Of a stretch of DNA of 64,000 nt, positions 1-11,826 are shown piece after piece. Numbering within the stretch: the first letter of the stretch is position 1; each line of letters begins with the position of its first letter. The position numbers were made by a program, and so were the translations under genes. The notes beneath the pieces are model-generated. The model saw only the letters and a program-made list of their open reading frames with translations, made no database searches and had not been told where the DNA came from. Origin of the DNA: Acheta domesticus (taxonomy: Eukaryota > Arthropoda > Insecta > Orthoptera > Gryllidae); the NCBI GenBank assembly GCA_031308135.1, contig JAHLJT010004567.1, positions 135,980,991 through 136,044,990 on the forward strand, read 5' to 3'.

Positions 1-1598
1 AATACTGATATTTTCCGTATAAATTCAAGCGGCGAAATTATAGAAATCTCTTCTCTCGTGTACCGTATCGTTTAATATCATTTAATCCTTTTTCCAATAC
101 CAGTGCTATATACATAATTTGTATCAGTAGTAAAATTAATTTTCCAAATATAAAATAAAATTGTTTAATTCTCTCGAAAATAAAAATTTGGTGTTTTTTT
201 TTTCAAAAACAAGGCAATGAATGGAAGCTTACTTAGCTTTAATGTGTAAAATTTGAATTGATTGTTTTGTGTCCACACTTTAACATAATATAGACTGACC
301 AGTGTTAAGTTTTCTTGCAACTGTTGCTCTTCATGATTCTTAAAAGAGTAGTTTATAACGTAAATCACTAATAATGAAATGACAGAATCAATATTCACAC
401 ATTACAGTACGGTATTTCTTTGCATATATTTCCAATAGTATTAGTTAACAAACCAAAGGACCCAACTGCTCAACTGCCCAGCAAGTAAAACTATAAAGCA
501 CGATGAACTAAGATATTTGGAGACAAATTTGTAATCCAATTAGGCACGGGTCAGTCGAATCTGAGCGAAGAGCCTAAAATATGAACTTCCCAGAATAATG
601 ACTTTAATTAATCATCTCCCCTGATGAAACCGGTTCTGAATTGTCATAAATTAATTTTCTCGGATTTGATTATAATGTTACAGGCTTTAAATAAATTTTA
701 TTGAATGAAAGGATGAGTTGTGTACTGTTGTAAGTCACAGTTTTCAATTCTGCGGATTACAGACGATAGTTTATGAGCAGTTCACTACCAACTCAATACA
801 TACATTTTTCATTCTACTCAGCCAGCGAGATAACACCTTACTTGTTTTCTCGATTCTTTATTGATTTAATTTTCCACTAAACAGGAAATGAGCTGTACCT
901 TAAAACAGCTGTTGTGTGAGTTACGATTATCTCACATTAACCTATTTATACAGTTGATTTAATAGTTAAAAGCAAAAAATGTGAATTTAATGTATTTAGG
1001 GATACTTTGAAACAAATTTTCGGCATTACTATTACGGAATATTCGAAGAAAGAACGTTTCCTGGATATACAGATTCGCCCCTTGAGGTAGTGTTTTTTTC
1101 CTCTCTCCATGTAGACCTTTCTTCGAATCCAACTATAATGGCTACCAATCCACTTCTGTCGCAACTTATTCGGGCTGAGTAATTTCAGACAAAGTATTAA
1201 CATTTGATCAAAAATTCATTTTCATATTTCCAATAAATATTTCCTCTACCATATCGCCATCAGAGCCATGGATATCCGTAGTGAACGTTTTTTTATACTT
1301 TTAAATCCTTTGTAACATGAATCACAATGCCAAAATGGGCACTAATAAAAAAAACAATTATTCCCTCAAATCATATTTCATCAACTAAGATTGAGTGGTG
1401 TACAATAAAAATATAGTAAGAGTGGGAAACCAGTTAATAATTTGAATGAGAATCATTGTTCAAAACGTTTGTGCATTGCATTGTGGCGAACACGCTGGTG
1501 CAGATGCGAGTTTCGTTTCTTAACATACGATGGACTTTAACACGAATACAATAGTAAAAAAACATAAATGTATTACCACAATTTATGAGAAAACATGG
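1..1598. other. AT-rich intergenic or intronic sequence, nothing recognised
   Basis: This stretch is AT-rich and holds only short open frames with no recognisable protein. I see no repeat structure, RNA gene or splice-bounded exon in it. Confidence 0.5.
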
Positions 1599-1900
1599 CT
1601 ATTGTTTCAAATAATCGCCGTGAAGTTTCAGAGATGTGTCTTATCTGCCGATAAGCTTCTCGACGAACATTCCCACCAGTGATGTATGACAGACCTGTAC
1701 TTTGTTTAGAAGCTCCACATTGGCCTGGAAGCTATGGTCTCATAGCCATTTCTTCAATTCGACAATGAGATGAAAATCACTCGCAGTTAAGTCGGAGCTA
1801 TTCAACGCGTGATCAAACATATCCCATATGCTCCGAGAGTTCTTATTCCAGCAGCACTGTGAGAGCGAACTTTGTCATGAATGAAGACCTCGCCAGAAGT
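1599..1900 (-). pseudogene. Degenerate mariner transposase, C-terminal half
   Basis: Read on the minus strand, the sequence gives the mariner block EVFIHD, with the second catalytic Asp at 1874-1876. After a frameshift it gives SSDLTASDFHLIVELKKWL, with the third catalytic Asp at 1776-1778. It ends with HGDYLKQ and a stop at about 1599, like the usual mariner C-terminus (GDYxxx). The spacing between the two Asp codons is 95 nt, close to the D,D34D spacing of mariners but out of frame, and further stops lie between the blocks. This is therefore a dead copy. The N-terminal helix-turn-helix region would lie at higher coordinates, but I cannot follow it beyond about 1900, and I did not locate terminal inverted repeats. 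Known family role: cut-and-paste transposase inserting at TA. Confidence 0.75.
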
Positions 1901-3157
1901 CACAAGTCAGAATTCGTCTTGTTTCGGTTGGAGGTTTACACGATATGCTCGACTCGTTCTTTAGACTTTCAACTGCACTTTTCCTCTCTCTTCGCAGAAA
2001 GCGAATAACGAAGCTCGCGTTTGACGCGATTTTTTAAAAATTATTTGAGGTCGCCTTAGAAACAGTTAGGTCATTGGTGACCACGTTACAAAAGTACAGC
2101 ATATTACAAAATATACAAATGTTACAAAATTATATGGGATACACAACCATTAGAAATAAATCATTAATAGAGTACTTGTATATGCGATTGACAGTATATA
2201 ATTTATTGCTAACTGCAATTTACCAGATTGAATTTCGTAAGGAGATGCATAATCTTAACGTGTCCTGAGTGAAAGTTGAATATGCAATGAAGATCACTAT
2301 TAATATTAAGATTTACTCTGACATTAGTCATCACAGGGCAATCAACAATAAGGTGTTTAGTGAATTTTGGAAAACTTGACGCAATTGTCAGTCGTAGCAA
2401 CGATCGTCACATACTTATATTTCAGATCGAATTGTCGATATGGTGCGGTAATAGTAGAGGTTGTGGTAAACGAGATTCCGAATCTCCCATTGCACATCTC
2501 CAAATCTTCCTATTTGTCTAACGGCTGGATCGGAGATTGAAAAAATGATCCTCGTATTTTATGCGCAATGTTACTGACACGCGGAACATATTCGCTGCCT
2601 TGTAACACCGCATAATTCGACACACCATTCGTCCCCGTATGGTGTATCGAATTAGCTCTCATATCTAAATATCAAAATCCCCAACAAGCTCCGCCTGGTC
2701 GATTTATATTTTCTCAAACTCGAACTCCCTGCGCGTATTTGCAATGGCCCGCAACCAAAAGTTGAAAGTCCGAAACATAATATTTTTATTAAGTGACGGT
2801 AGCGTCGAAGGAAATGTTAAACGCCAGATACAAATTATTTATTCATTCTCGACAGTTCATTACCTCTACTAGAAATTTCCCAATGTAGATTATTTGCAAA
2901 ATAGTTCAAAACCAGCCTCCAGCTTGTAAATCCACTTTGCGGATTTAGGTAGACCTGATGGCGAATGCTTTGGAGCAGTGCGCGTAAGCATGCGCTACGT
3001 GATGGCTCTAGGTTCAAATGCTCCGAATGGCATGAATATTTGCAGTTGGGATTTTGGCATGGGTGCTCAGCGCCCATGTATCTCACTTCAACTTAAATCG
3101 TGCCATCCCTTAGTCTTATTCGGTAACGTTAAAAAACGAAGGCCAAGAGGTTATTGG
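1901..3157. other. No recognised feature; AT-rich with short tandem-like tract
   Basis: Around 2085-2135 the words 'acaaaatatac' and 'gttacaaaat' recur a few times, as in a decayed microsatellite. The remaining open frames look like chance. No protein or RNA gene is recognised. Confidence 0.4.
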
Positions 3158-3269
3158 GAATTTTCTTGTTCCCGTAGAAAGGTGCAAGCAACGTATCGAG
3201 CTCATTGGCTACCTCAGGGATAATGTAAGGACAAGACGACGGGCGGAAGTGCCATATCAAGGAAGATAG
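3158..3269. repeat. Direct repeat, left copy
   Basis: This roughly 110-bp segment starts 'gaattttcttgttcccgt' and includes 'ctcattgg.tacctcagg'. It recurs at 3620-3723 in the same orientation with several mismatches and small gaps. The spacing of about 460 bp and the divergence fit either a solo pair of terminal repeats of a small element or a local duplication. Its identity is unknown. Confidence 0.7.
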
Positions 3270-3619
3270 CGTGACGAACCGAAATATTTATTTCTAAATA
3301 TGCCCGACATTTTATAATACCTCAACATAAATCAATGGTTTCTTTACTCACCAATTCTCGGGACATTGATGTGTACATTGGAATGCTCCATACGGAAAAC
3401 ATCGGATGAAATTTTGAAGAATTGTGAAATAAAACTAATATAACTAAAATAATACCACGAGATTCTGTGCTGAACAAGTATAACTATATTGTTTATTTAA
3501 AAGAACATTTTTTTAAAACAAAACAAGAAACTACACAGTTATTTTAAATCATTATTCCCATCCCATATAAGGCCTCTTATCTTTCCTTCCACTAAATTAT
3601 TGTTCTCATTTTTAGTTCA

Positions 3620-3723
3620 GAATTTTCTTGTTCCCGTGGAAAGGTGCGTCGTGCTCATTGGTTACCTCAGGAATCATGTAAGTCCAAGACAAGACGGGCG
3701 TAAGTGCTATACCAAGGAAGATA
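3620..3723. repeat. Direct repeat, right copy
   Basis: This is the second copy of the segment at 3158-3269. The shared words include 'ttcttgttcccgt', 'aaaggtgc', 'ctcattgg' and 'caaggaagata'. A SINE fragment begins shortly after it. Confidence 0.7.
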
Positions 3724-3756
3724 AGTTCAAGTGAGATGGAGGGTTCTGTCAAGCTT

Positions 3757-3955
3757 CATTGATTGAATATTTCATGTATCCTGGCGCGTCAATTGTTATG
3801 GTTTTAGCCCAGTTAGTGTAATAAATGCTTCTATCACAGGACGTGTCGATGTTCCTCCCCTAAGAATTATGATATCCGGCGCCAACCTACAGGTCACCTG
3901 AGAACGTTTTCCTATCCAGGTATCTCTCCAGCGGGGAACTGCCGGAGCCGGAGTC
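3757..3955 (-). mobile_element. tRNA-derived SINE (family A), 3' part only, diverged
   Basis: The segment matches the 3' portion of the family A SINE on the minus strand. Shared blocks are 'cctggcgcgtca', 'gatatccggcgccaacctac', 'caggtatctc' and 'ccagcgggg'. The tRNA-like head and the middle are missing, so this is a 5'-truncated copy. The 3' tail at the left carries ATTG-type short repeats as in the other copies. Confidence 0.75.
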
Positions 3956-4083
3956 GGAGCCTGAGCATAATTCCATCCCATCCATCCATCCACATTTTCG
4001 GGTACAAAATTGCTTTTATCTCTTCGCCATCTGCACTAATGTTAAGCATCTTTGAAACATCATTAATAATCCTTGATCCTGAC

Positions 4084-4105
4084 GTGTGTGTGTGTGTGTG
4101 TGTGT
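4084..4105. repeat. (TG)n microsatellite
   Basis: About eleven uninterrupted TG units. Confidence 0.95.
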
Positions 4106-4697
4106 TAAGTTCAGCACAAAGGGTCTTTAAACACGAATATTAGAACCGCGAATTCTAGATCGTAGTGTTGAAGTGAGTACTTAACCTCAGTGTACTTCCG
4201 CAAGAGAGAGGTCACGAGGCCAGCGCACTATCACCGCTCAAAGCTTATGTTAGTTTCTCCTCGCACCACCAGGGGTAGCATGGGAGCAGCGCTTGACCGC
4301 TCTCGACTGACAGCAGCGCTGTCATGAGCAGCCGTACGCCCCGGAGAATGTTTCCATTCTGATTTAACTGAAATGTTCTGCGGTTCGGATGCGTTAGAGC
4401 ATAAAGTAGAGAGTGCCTTGACCAATTAGATTCACGGATACAAAAGCTTCTAGAACAATCGGTCTGCTGGCTTTGTGCGAATGGATGGGCCCCCACACGG
4501 CGCATTCCCTAGCGTAATCTACGGGGGTACCCGGAACACGTGGAGGTCAGCGACTGTGACTTGTCTTCCTGCGTCTGCAGTGACAGGGAAGAATATGCGC
4601 AGTTCCAACTTCGGTTGATGACACAGCCAATGGCTTAGAAATATAATTTTTGTACGAAGAACGTATGCCCTGAGGTTCTCTCTCACGAAATATACAA
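4106..4697. other. No recognised feature; moderately GC-rich
   Basis: The stretch 4230-4560 is richer in GC than its surroundings and has several open frames of 60-90 codons on the minus strand. None resembles a known protein. Confidence 0.35.
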
Positions 4698-5094
4698 TTG
4701 GTAACAGTCTTGTTTGTACAGTTCATAATTTGCTCAAAAAACATTAATTTTAAGTGGAAAATTAATACTTATGAAAAATATATTATAAGATAACCGAATA
4801 AATCTAACTAAATAAAATGTAACTTTGTACACCCAGACGAAATCGCCTTGAATTTAAAATACACCAGCACATTTAGTCGCTCGGGAACTAGCCGCTAGGA
4901 AGGTTTCCAAGCAACAAAACGTGTTGGTGAACTTCATTTTCAAGGCTGTTTCGTCTAGGTGTATAAAGTTACATTTTATTTAACTGGAATTATTCAATTA
5001 TCTTGTAATATATGTTTCATTAGTATTAATTTTCCACTTAAAATTAATTAGTTTTCGAGTAAATTATGGACTGTACAAACAAGACTGTTACCAA
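4698..5094. mobile_element. Long inverted-repeat (foldback/MITE-like) element
   Basis: The outer end 'ttggtaacagtcttgtttgt' is exactly inverted as 'acaaacaagactgttaccaa' at the right end. The arms stay complementary, with mismatches and small gaps, for about 160 bp. Matching blocks include 'attaattttaagtgg/ccacttaaaattaat', 'aaatgtaact/agttacattt' and the GACGAAA/TTTCGTC pair. The central loop is about 80 bp. The element is roughly 397 bp, with no coding potential. No clear target duplication was found, so the superfamily is unassigned. Confidence 0.85.
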
Positions 5095-5309
5095 CCGTAC
5101 ATATAAATATAATTGCAGTATGTAGTCGTGTGACACTGTTCATCCCTGGGAATCGACCACACTTGTTGCTCGAAACATGATCCTTTCTAAGCGAACCTAT
5201 GCTTCTGAGGTTAAAATGGTAAATGAATTATTTTTTGTAAATATTATGAGGAGCACGCTGGTGTGTTTATATTTTTACTTGATGGGACCCACACTCAACT
5301 GCTGAGTCC

Positions 5310-5705
5310 AATTCCGCCATAGTCAGGGAAATTCTGGCTGCCGGATGCTTTAAATGGTAGTTTTCCTTGCTTTATCCGATCAATTCCTGCGAATGCCGGA
5401 GTTGTATCCTTGTAAAGAGGCTACGAATCATGCCAAACTTCCTTCCCTCCCCTTTATTCCCACCTTTCCCCATGTATACATTCGTCATGTTAAGAGGCCA
5501 TTTGGGAATTCAGAGTTCGTCCCGGTTGGGACGGTACCCCAATGGGGGGGGAATATCTGGAGGAGCAAAGCGCGCACACCGACATGGAGGTCGACACCGG
5601 AACTCACGACCCAATGGAAGAGGAACGTCACCACTCCCCGGCTCTAGCATACACTACATTCACGGGACTAATGACCCAACCGTTTGACGCGCCCGTAAAC
5701 TGCAA
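5310..5705 (+). mobile_element. tRNA-derived SINE (family A), diverged, head missing
   Basis: This is a plus-strand copy. In order it shows 'ggtagttttcc', 'gatcaattcctgcgaatgcc', a pyrimidine-rich middle, 'gttcgtcccggttgggacgg', 'ggaatatctgg' and the 3' block 'acgggactaatga...gacgcgcccg'. These match the full-length copies at 19574-20129 and 43561-44110. The tRNA-like head is not recognisable. A strongly C-rich tract starts about 35 bp after the 3' end. Confidence 0.75.
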
Positions 5706-5739
5706 ATATTTTTTTCGCTCCGACTTCAGTCTGTCCTTC

Positions 5740-6424
5740 CAGCCCGTTTTAGTTCCCCCCCTTCAACCATGCGTCGCCTCGCCCCGCTTCGTTTCATTCC
5801 ATCGCAAGAGGTTTCGTCATGGCGCATGTCCGTGGCACTCCGCCTCACCCTGCGTGATCCTCCCTGCCCCCTTGGTCCCGTTCCGCCCCGTCCCGTTCTG
5901 CCTTGCCGCGACCTCCCTCGTCCCCCTCCCGTTCCTTATTCTGTCATGCCCTGCCCCTCCGTCTTTCCCTTTGCCACCCGCTCCCCCCCGTTCCACCCCG
6001 CCTTAATTTGCCCTACCCGCCCGTCTCCCGCCCCCTCCTGTCCCGCTCCTTATTCTTCCCTGCCCCGCCCACGCCACGTTTCCCCCCGCCCCGCTTCCCC
6101 TCGCCCCCTTCCCCCTCGCCCCTCCCCCCCTTCACCCCGCCCCGCTTCCCCTCGCCCCCTTCCCTCGCCCCCTTCCCCCGCCCCCCTTCACCCCGCCCCG
6201 CTACCCCTCGCCCCCCTTCCCCCGCCCCTTCCCCCCACCCCGCTTCCCCTCGCCCCCTTCACCCCGCCCCGCTTCCCATCGCCCCCTTCCCCTCGCCCCC
6301 TTCCCCCCGCCCCTTCCCCCCGCCCCGCTCCCCTTCGCCCCGCTTCACCCCGCCCCGCTTCCCACCGGCCTTCCTGTCCACCTGCCCCGCTCCGTCCGGT
6401 GTCGTCTCTTCCCAGGTACGCCGC
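5740..6424. repeat. C-rich minisatellite (CGCCCCGCTTCCCCT-like units)
   Basis: Nearly pure pyrimidine on the plus strand, with G occurring mainly in CpG. Degenerate units such as 'ccccgcttcccctcgccccc' repeat from about 6070 to 6360. Overlapping open frames in several phases encode only Pro/Ser/Arg or Gly-rich low-complexity peptides, so I do not call genes. Confidence 0.85.
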
Positions 6425-6640
6425 CGCCGCCGGCCGCTGACCGCCGCGCCGCCTCTGCCTCCCCGGGCGGCCACCCGCGGCGCCACTGATCTCGTTACGC
6501 GCGTGCGGCCGCTGCTCTTCATTTGCATCGGCCGCTGCAATTAGCGCCCGCGGCCGCAATCAGCGACACCAGCCAACTTTATAATTGGGCGAGATTACAT
6601 CTTAATTTAAAATGCGCCCGGCGCCGCGCACCCCGCGCCC
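6425..6640. promoter_or_regulatory. Candidate conserved regulatory islet with POU/homeodomain-like motifs
   Basis: A CpG-rich stretch in which AT-rich binding-site-like words stand out: ATTTGCAT (the octamer/POU site), CAATTAG, TATAATTG and TCTTAATTTAAAA. It is not repetitive and has no convincing coding frame. Such islets often mark enhancers or promoters in arthropods, but this is inference from composition and motifs only. Confidence 0.3.
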
Positions 6641-7074
6641 TGCGGCACGCACCCCTCTCTCCCTCGCCCCTGCCCAGCCTCACCGCCGGGCGTCTCCTAA
6701 GACTGCCAAAGAGCCCCGGGCGGACCCGACGGGGAGGTTAACCGGCGGCTTCGCCTCTGGGGGTGCAAGTTCCAGTCGGGCTTAAACGGAGATGTGCGAA
6801 GATTTGCTAGTTTCAAACCGAGTGTTCATTAGGGTTATCTTTAAATATTTCATTTGTTAAACATCCTATAATGCGTACGGTAATTAATCGATTAATAATT
6901 TCATAACTTACTTAATTTTCCGACGATCTGTTTGGTGAATAGCCAATAACTATTGTTACCCTTATTTCCACTGATGTTGGTAAAAAAAGGTAACAGTGTT
7001 CCGCGCGCTTGTAAATTTGTCTATTGCAGTAAATTTTAGTTGTATTTAAGAGAATTTTTCCCTTCAAAATCTCT
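6641..7074. other. No recognised feature
   Basis: GC-rich to about 6780, then ordinary AT-rich sequence. No coding or repeat signal is recognised. Confidence 0.4.
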
Positions 7075-7120
7075 ATCTATCTATCTTCCTTTCTTTCTTT
7101 CTTTCTTTCTTTCCTTCTTA
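7075..7120. repeat. (TCTA)n / (CTTT)n microsatellite
   Basis: A short 'ctatctatctat' run is followed by about six CTTT units. Confidence 0.9.
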
Positions 7121-7185
7121 ACTTATATCAAATTTCTATAAACCACAATTGTGCTGTTTGTAGGAATTACATAATATGGACGACG

Positions 7186-7262
7186 GGCCCAGAGAGAGAC
7201 TTTCCCGTTCGTTCCTCTCCGGGAAAGTCTCTCCCAGACGGAGAGACTTTCCCGTTCGTTCT
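7186..7262. repeat. Compound direct and inverted repeat
   Basis: The 20-mer 'agagactttcccgttcgttc' occurs twice, about 47 bp apart. Between the copies lies the inverse 'gggaaagtctct'. The segment can therefore fold as alternative hairpins. Confidence 0.85.
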
Positions 7263-8420
7263 TGGCACTTCCTGTTACGACACACGGTCAGGGAGGGGAA
7301 TGATAATCATCCTGAATCCATTCACATCAGCACCTCTGCTACCTTCGTCCTTTTCTGCTCGTGTCTGCCGATTCATCATCCATTCTACATTCTATTTTCT
7401 TCCTTGTTGAGATTCCGCTCAACTCGATAACAAATTACTCTACTTTGTGGACACGAATCTACGAAGTTTCAAAGAAAGTTTCATATTAATCTCATCAAGG
7501 AAAGGTCTCTTTCTTGAAAGTTTCGGTTTGATTAGATACTTATGTATCATAACGTGAACTTCGTATTAATGAAAAAATGTTCCAGAATTATGTGACTGAC
7601 ATGTATATGATAACCCTCCTCCCAAAACTACAATGCGAAACAATGATTCAAAATCTTGGAAGTACAACAATATCTTATTTCCCGTAGAAAACACGGGATT
7701 GGAAAATATTATTCCTTTAAAATTAAAATTAAACTGTAAAAATTCTCGAAAATTTTACCTATAATAATAATAATTATTAAAATTATTATTAAATTTCGTA
7801 TTTGTTTAAAAATTAAGATGAAACGAATGTCTTATTCATGAGTAACCATGAATACTTTCACAAAACGTTTGAAATGACAAGTGTCTACCTAAGCAACTTC
7901 AAGTTGAGAGATTTTTGTAAAGATACGTTGCAGAGAAAAATATATGTTAACCTCAATTAATAATTCCAGACACGCAAAATAAAATTAGAAATTATATTTC
8001 GGTTAGGCAACATTTCGCATCACCACCACTACATAAAATTACTTATAAATAGTAAACATACGAAATCATTTACAAATGGTACATCAATGAATATTAATAT
8101 AATTTACCTTACAAATATAAATGCAGCTTTAACTAAGTTTCCTGAATTTTGGGGAAAGATTAGTTACTATTCCTCCTGTTCGAAGTGTATGTCCTTTTGT
8201 TTGTGAAAAGGAATATATACTACAGTAAATTAAAGCGAGATATCTTTACAGTGCCCTTCCTTTGTTCCAACCGCTGTTTCTCGGTCGCACATTGTTCTTA
8301 CAACCACCAACCGTTCGTTCGAACCCTGACTCGGTCTATTTATTGGGTCTTCACAGTTTGTGACCACAAAAACAGAGGACGGCGAAGATCTTCCTCGCAG
8401 ATAACATGCAGATAAAGCAC
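7263..8420. other. AT-rich sequence, nothing recognised
   Basis: Contains a short palindromic ATT/AAT run near 7762-7796 and chance open frames only. Confidence 0.45.
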
Positions 8421-8513
8421 ACTCACACACACATGCGTGCGTCCCCCATCACTTCCCCCACCTCCTTCTCCATGGTCACCCTCAAAGCCACCGCCACATC
8501 TACCGCCACCGAC

Positions 8514-8514
<1 letters not shown>

Positions 8515-8548
<34 letters not shown>
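8515..8548. repeat. (CA)n microsatellite
   Basis: A run of about sixteen CA units. It leads directly into the 22-bp satellite. Confidence 0.95.
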
Positions 8549-8556
<8 letters not shown>

Positions 8557-8603
8557 GTACAAATATACATATCCACATTCATATACATACGGAGTCACTC
8601 CCA

Positions 8604-9140
8604 TACATACATGGACACCCTCCCATATATAGATAGACACCCTCCCATATATAGACACCCTCCCATATATAGATAGACACACTTCCATATATAGATAGAC
8701 ACACTCCCATATATAGATAGACACAATCCTATATATAGATAGACACCCTTCCATATATAGATTGACACCATCTCATATATAGATAGAAACCCTCGCATAT
8801 ATAGATAGAAACCCTCGCATATATAGATAGACACCCTTCCATATATAGATAGACACCCTCCCATATATAGACACCTTCCCATATATAGATAGACACACTT
8901 CCATATATAGATAGACACACTCCCATATATAGATACACTCCCATATATAGATAGACACACTCCCATATATAGATAGACACACTCCAATATATAGACAGAC
9001 ACACTCCCATATATAGATAGACTCACTCCCATACATGCATAGGCACACTCTTATACACAGACACACTCTTATACATAGGCACACCCTTATACATAGACAC
9101 ATAGACACACTCTTATACATAGACATACTTTATACATAGA
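8604..9140. repeat. 22-bp minisatellite (CATATATAGATAGACACACTCC)
   Basis: Tandem units of about 22 bp, built from 'catatatagatagacac' plus 'actcc' or 'cctcc' variants; some units lack one GATA block and are shorter. The array decays toward 9290 into CA-rich, ATACACAC-type sequence. Long minus-strand open frames here (Tyr/Ile/Ser-rich periodic peptides of about 90-145 codons) are by-products of the repeat. Confidence 0.92.
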
Positions 9141-9299
9141 CACACTCCTATATATAGACGCACACACATATACATACGGACACACACACATATTGAACAT
9201 ATGGACTTAGTGTAGACGCACAATCATACAGACTTATATACAGCACCTACAAACCGTCACATACACTTACACACACAGATATACACACATAGTCAGATA

Positions 9300-11640
9300 C
9301 GCACGAAGAGAAACTCGGTCGTGGGTGAAGGGCGATGTGAGTAGGCGGAGTGCACGCGGGGGCGAAGGGAGGAGAGAAAAGGAGCCTTAAGCGCGGCGCC
9401 AAAGGGTGGGGCGGCTGGCCCAGCACTACATCGGCGGATTAGCAAGGGCCGGCGGCGCAGCGCTTGTCTGCCGGCGCCCGGGGGCCGAGAGAAACAGCGA
9501 TCGCCGCAAGGGCGGGGTGGGGGAGGAGGAGATATTGCAGACAAGGGCTGGCAGAGACGGCGGAGCAGCGGGTGCGAAACCAGCAGACACGGTTACACCG
9601 CCGCCACCCACTCAGGTTCCTTCACCACTTGCGGAGACGGTTACACCGCGCCGCCGCCACGCACTCTAATTCCTTCACCATTCGCATATCCGTCGCCGCC
9701 GCCTCTGTTGTCACCACAGATCCCCGCTCATCCTGCTCCTCCCGCTCTTGCCACATCGCTTCTTCCATCCCATTGCAATCTCTGTCCTCGTAGGCGCCAA
9801 CCCCGTCACAGCCGTCATCCGCTGTCCCTCCCGTCATATTCGCGACCTGCGTCTCCGCCTCCATCCGCCCATCTTCTTTGGCGTAGCCGCCGTCATCGGT
9901 CCTGTCATTCCCGTCCCCTCCGCATCTGCTGCATTCCCTATCGTCACCTCTGTCACCATAGCCACCCACCTCCGCCTCCTTGCATTCACCGCCATCACCG
10001 TCCCTGTTACTGCCGTCGCCTTTGCGCCTGCCGTCACTCCGTCGCCGTAGTCGCCGCAACCGTCGCCATCGTCGTTTGGGGGGCAGCGGCAGCGGTGGCG
10101 AGGGCGAGGGTGGGGAGGAAGCTAGAGACGGGAAAGCAGTTAAGGCGGTGTTGGGGAAAAGGGGAAATTAAAGGGTGCGCAAGCAGTAGAGGTATTGTTG
10201 GAGCCTCACAGCTCCGTCTCCATTCGCTGCCCCAGCCATGCTACCACCGCTGCCTCTGCCGCTTCTGCCACCTCCACATCACTCCTCCCAAACCTAGGCA
10301 CACTCCTACCACCGTTACTGCTCCCACTACCAACCCTCCAAGGGCACCGCTTTTGCCCCGTCCTAACGCCGAACCCTCTAGCAACCTTTCTCCCGCTCGT
10401 CCCTGCCATCTCACTATGAAGGCGATGTAGGAGAGGGCGGAAGGTGTTAACTATGATCGAAGGTGGTGCCCGTGGTAGGCACTGCAGTGGCAGTTATGGT
10501 CTGAGAGGATCGGGGGTGGAGGCAGCAGCGGCGTGGGCAGGGAGGGATAGTAACGGCGGCGGTGGAGGTAGTGAATTATGATGTGCGGCAAAGAAACGAA
10601 GCTGGAGGGGTTTGGGAGATGTAGGTTGTGGCGTGGAAGGGGCGGAATTGGGATGATAAGGGTGGAGACGGACGCAGTCATTGACGAAACAGAGACGGTA
10701 CAGGCTGCAAAGGAGGCAGAGGCCATAGCCTCTGCAATGTCGCAAGTCGCAATGAGGTAACGCATTAGGTAGGGGTGAGGCAAGAGAGGGGGTTGGATCA
10801 ATTGTACATGGCGAGGGATCGCGAGCATTTGTGGTGGTGACAGGTGATCGAAGAGAAGGCGGTGGTCATTAGATGAGCTGGGTGAGTTGGGTCATTGGAT
10901 AGATTGGATGAGCTGACTGATGTGGTCGGGACCAGGCGGAATGGATGGGGCGGAAGGTGGGAGCAGCAGCGGCGGTGGCGTGAAAGCGGCGAAACGGAGA
11001 TAGCAAGGTAGAAATGGTTGAGGGGCAGGGTGAGGATATTTCGATGGAGTAACCGAGACCGGGGGCGAGGGTGACTTGAGGGGAGGGGTGGGGCTGTTTC
11101 GATGACGTAGGGTCTTTGTTGAGTCTGTGGCCTGAACGGCGGGGCTGTCTTGAAGGATGGGGGTGCGGTTTCATTGGCGTGGCTTTGAAGATTTCATTGG
11201 CGTGGCGTGAGGTGCGGTGGCGCAAGCAGGACGATGGTGTCGATGGAGGAATGAGTTTTGGGGAACGGGAGGAAGAACGTGCACGGCCGGGAACGATACC
11301 CAAGAAGAGGTCGTCCACGAACGGTGAAGCTGGCGGAGGCGGCAGTGACCAGTGCGGCTGGTGCGGTGCCATGGGTCGTGACAGCGGCGGGCAGTAGCGC
11401 GAAACAAGAAGCGACGAGGAACCGCGACCGCGGGCTGGCAGGGCGGCGGGGCAGGGCGGCGAGACTATTCTGCGGCGGAGGCGTAGCGGTCGCCTATGTC
11501 AGGTTTCACCCCCCGCCCCCTTCTGCGCCGCCGGCGCAAACGCAGCCGACGACAAATAGCGGAGACAGCGGCTGCCGGTGGAAATGCAGTCCCGGAGGCG
11601 GCAGGTCGCCCTAGTAAAGCCAGGCGAGGACCTTCTTATC
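9300..11640. repeat. GC-rich block with opposite strand skews (C-rich then G-rich)
   Basis: From about 9590 to 10410 the plus strand is rich in C (words such as 'gccgtcatccgc' and 'ctgccgcttctgcc'). From about 10430 to 11400 it is rich in G ('ggcggtggaggtag', 'ggtgaggatatttcgatgg'). The units are degenerate. Many overlapping open frames encode low-complexity peptides in both strands; none shows a domain. The flanks 9330-9540 and 11400-11640 are CpG-rich and less repetitive. Confidence 0.6.
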
Positions 11641-11826
11641 GCCCGCCCTCAGCCCTTGGGCAAGCTGCTTTTTGCGGTTCGGTTCGTCAACTCGAGGCTT
11701 TTGTTTGTGGTGTGAAATTTCTTTTCTTCTTCTGTCGCGACCACAATGAACAACTCTCCTCTGGTATATCGACATAAACCACCAATAACAATTACCATGC
11801 AATATAAGCTTCGCGCCCTCTAAACC

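Noticed and set aside
5542..6559. Several long Pro/Ser/Arg frames
   Set aside because: C-rich minisatellite by-product; overlapping frames are equally open.
8500..9126. Four overlapping minus-strand frames with Tyr-Leu-Tyr-Met-Gly repeats
   Set aside because: Products of the 22-bp satellite.
8604..9140. CRISPR-like regular repeats
   Set aside because: Units are contiguous tandem copies without unique spacers, and the sequence is eukaryotic.
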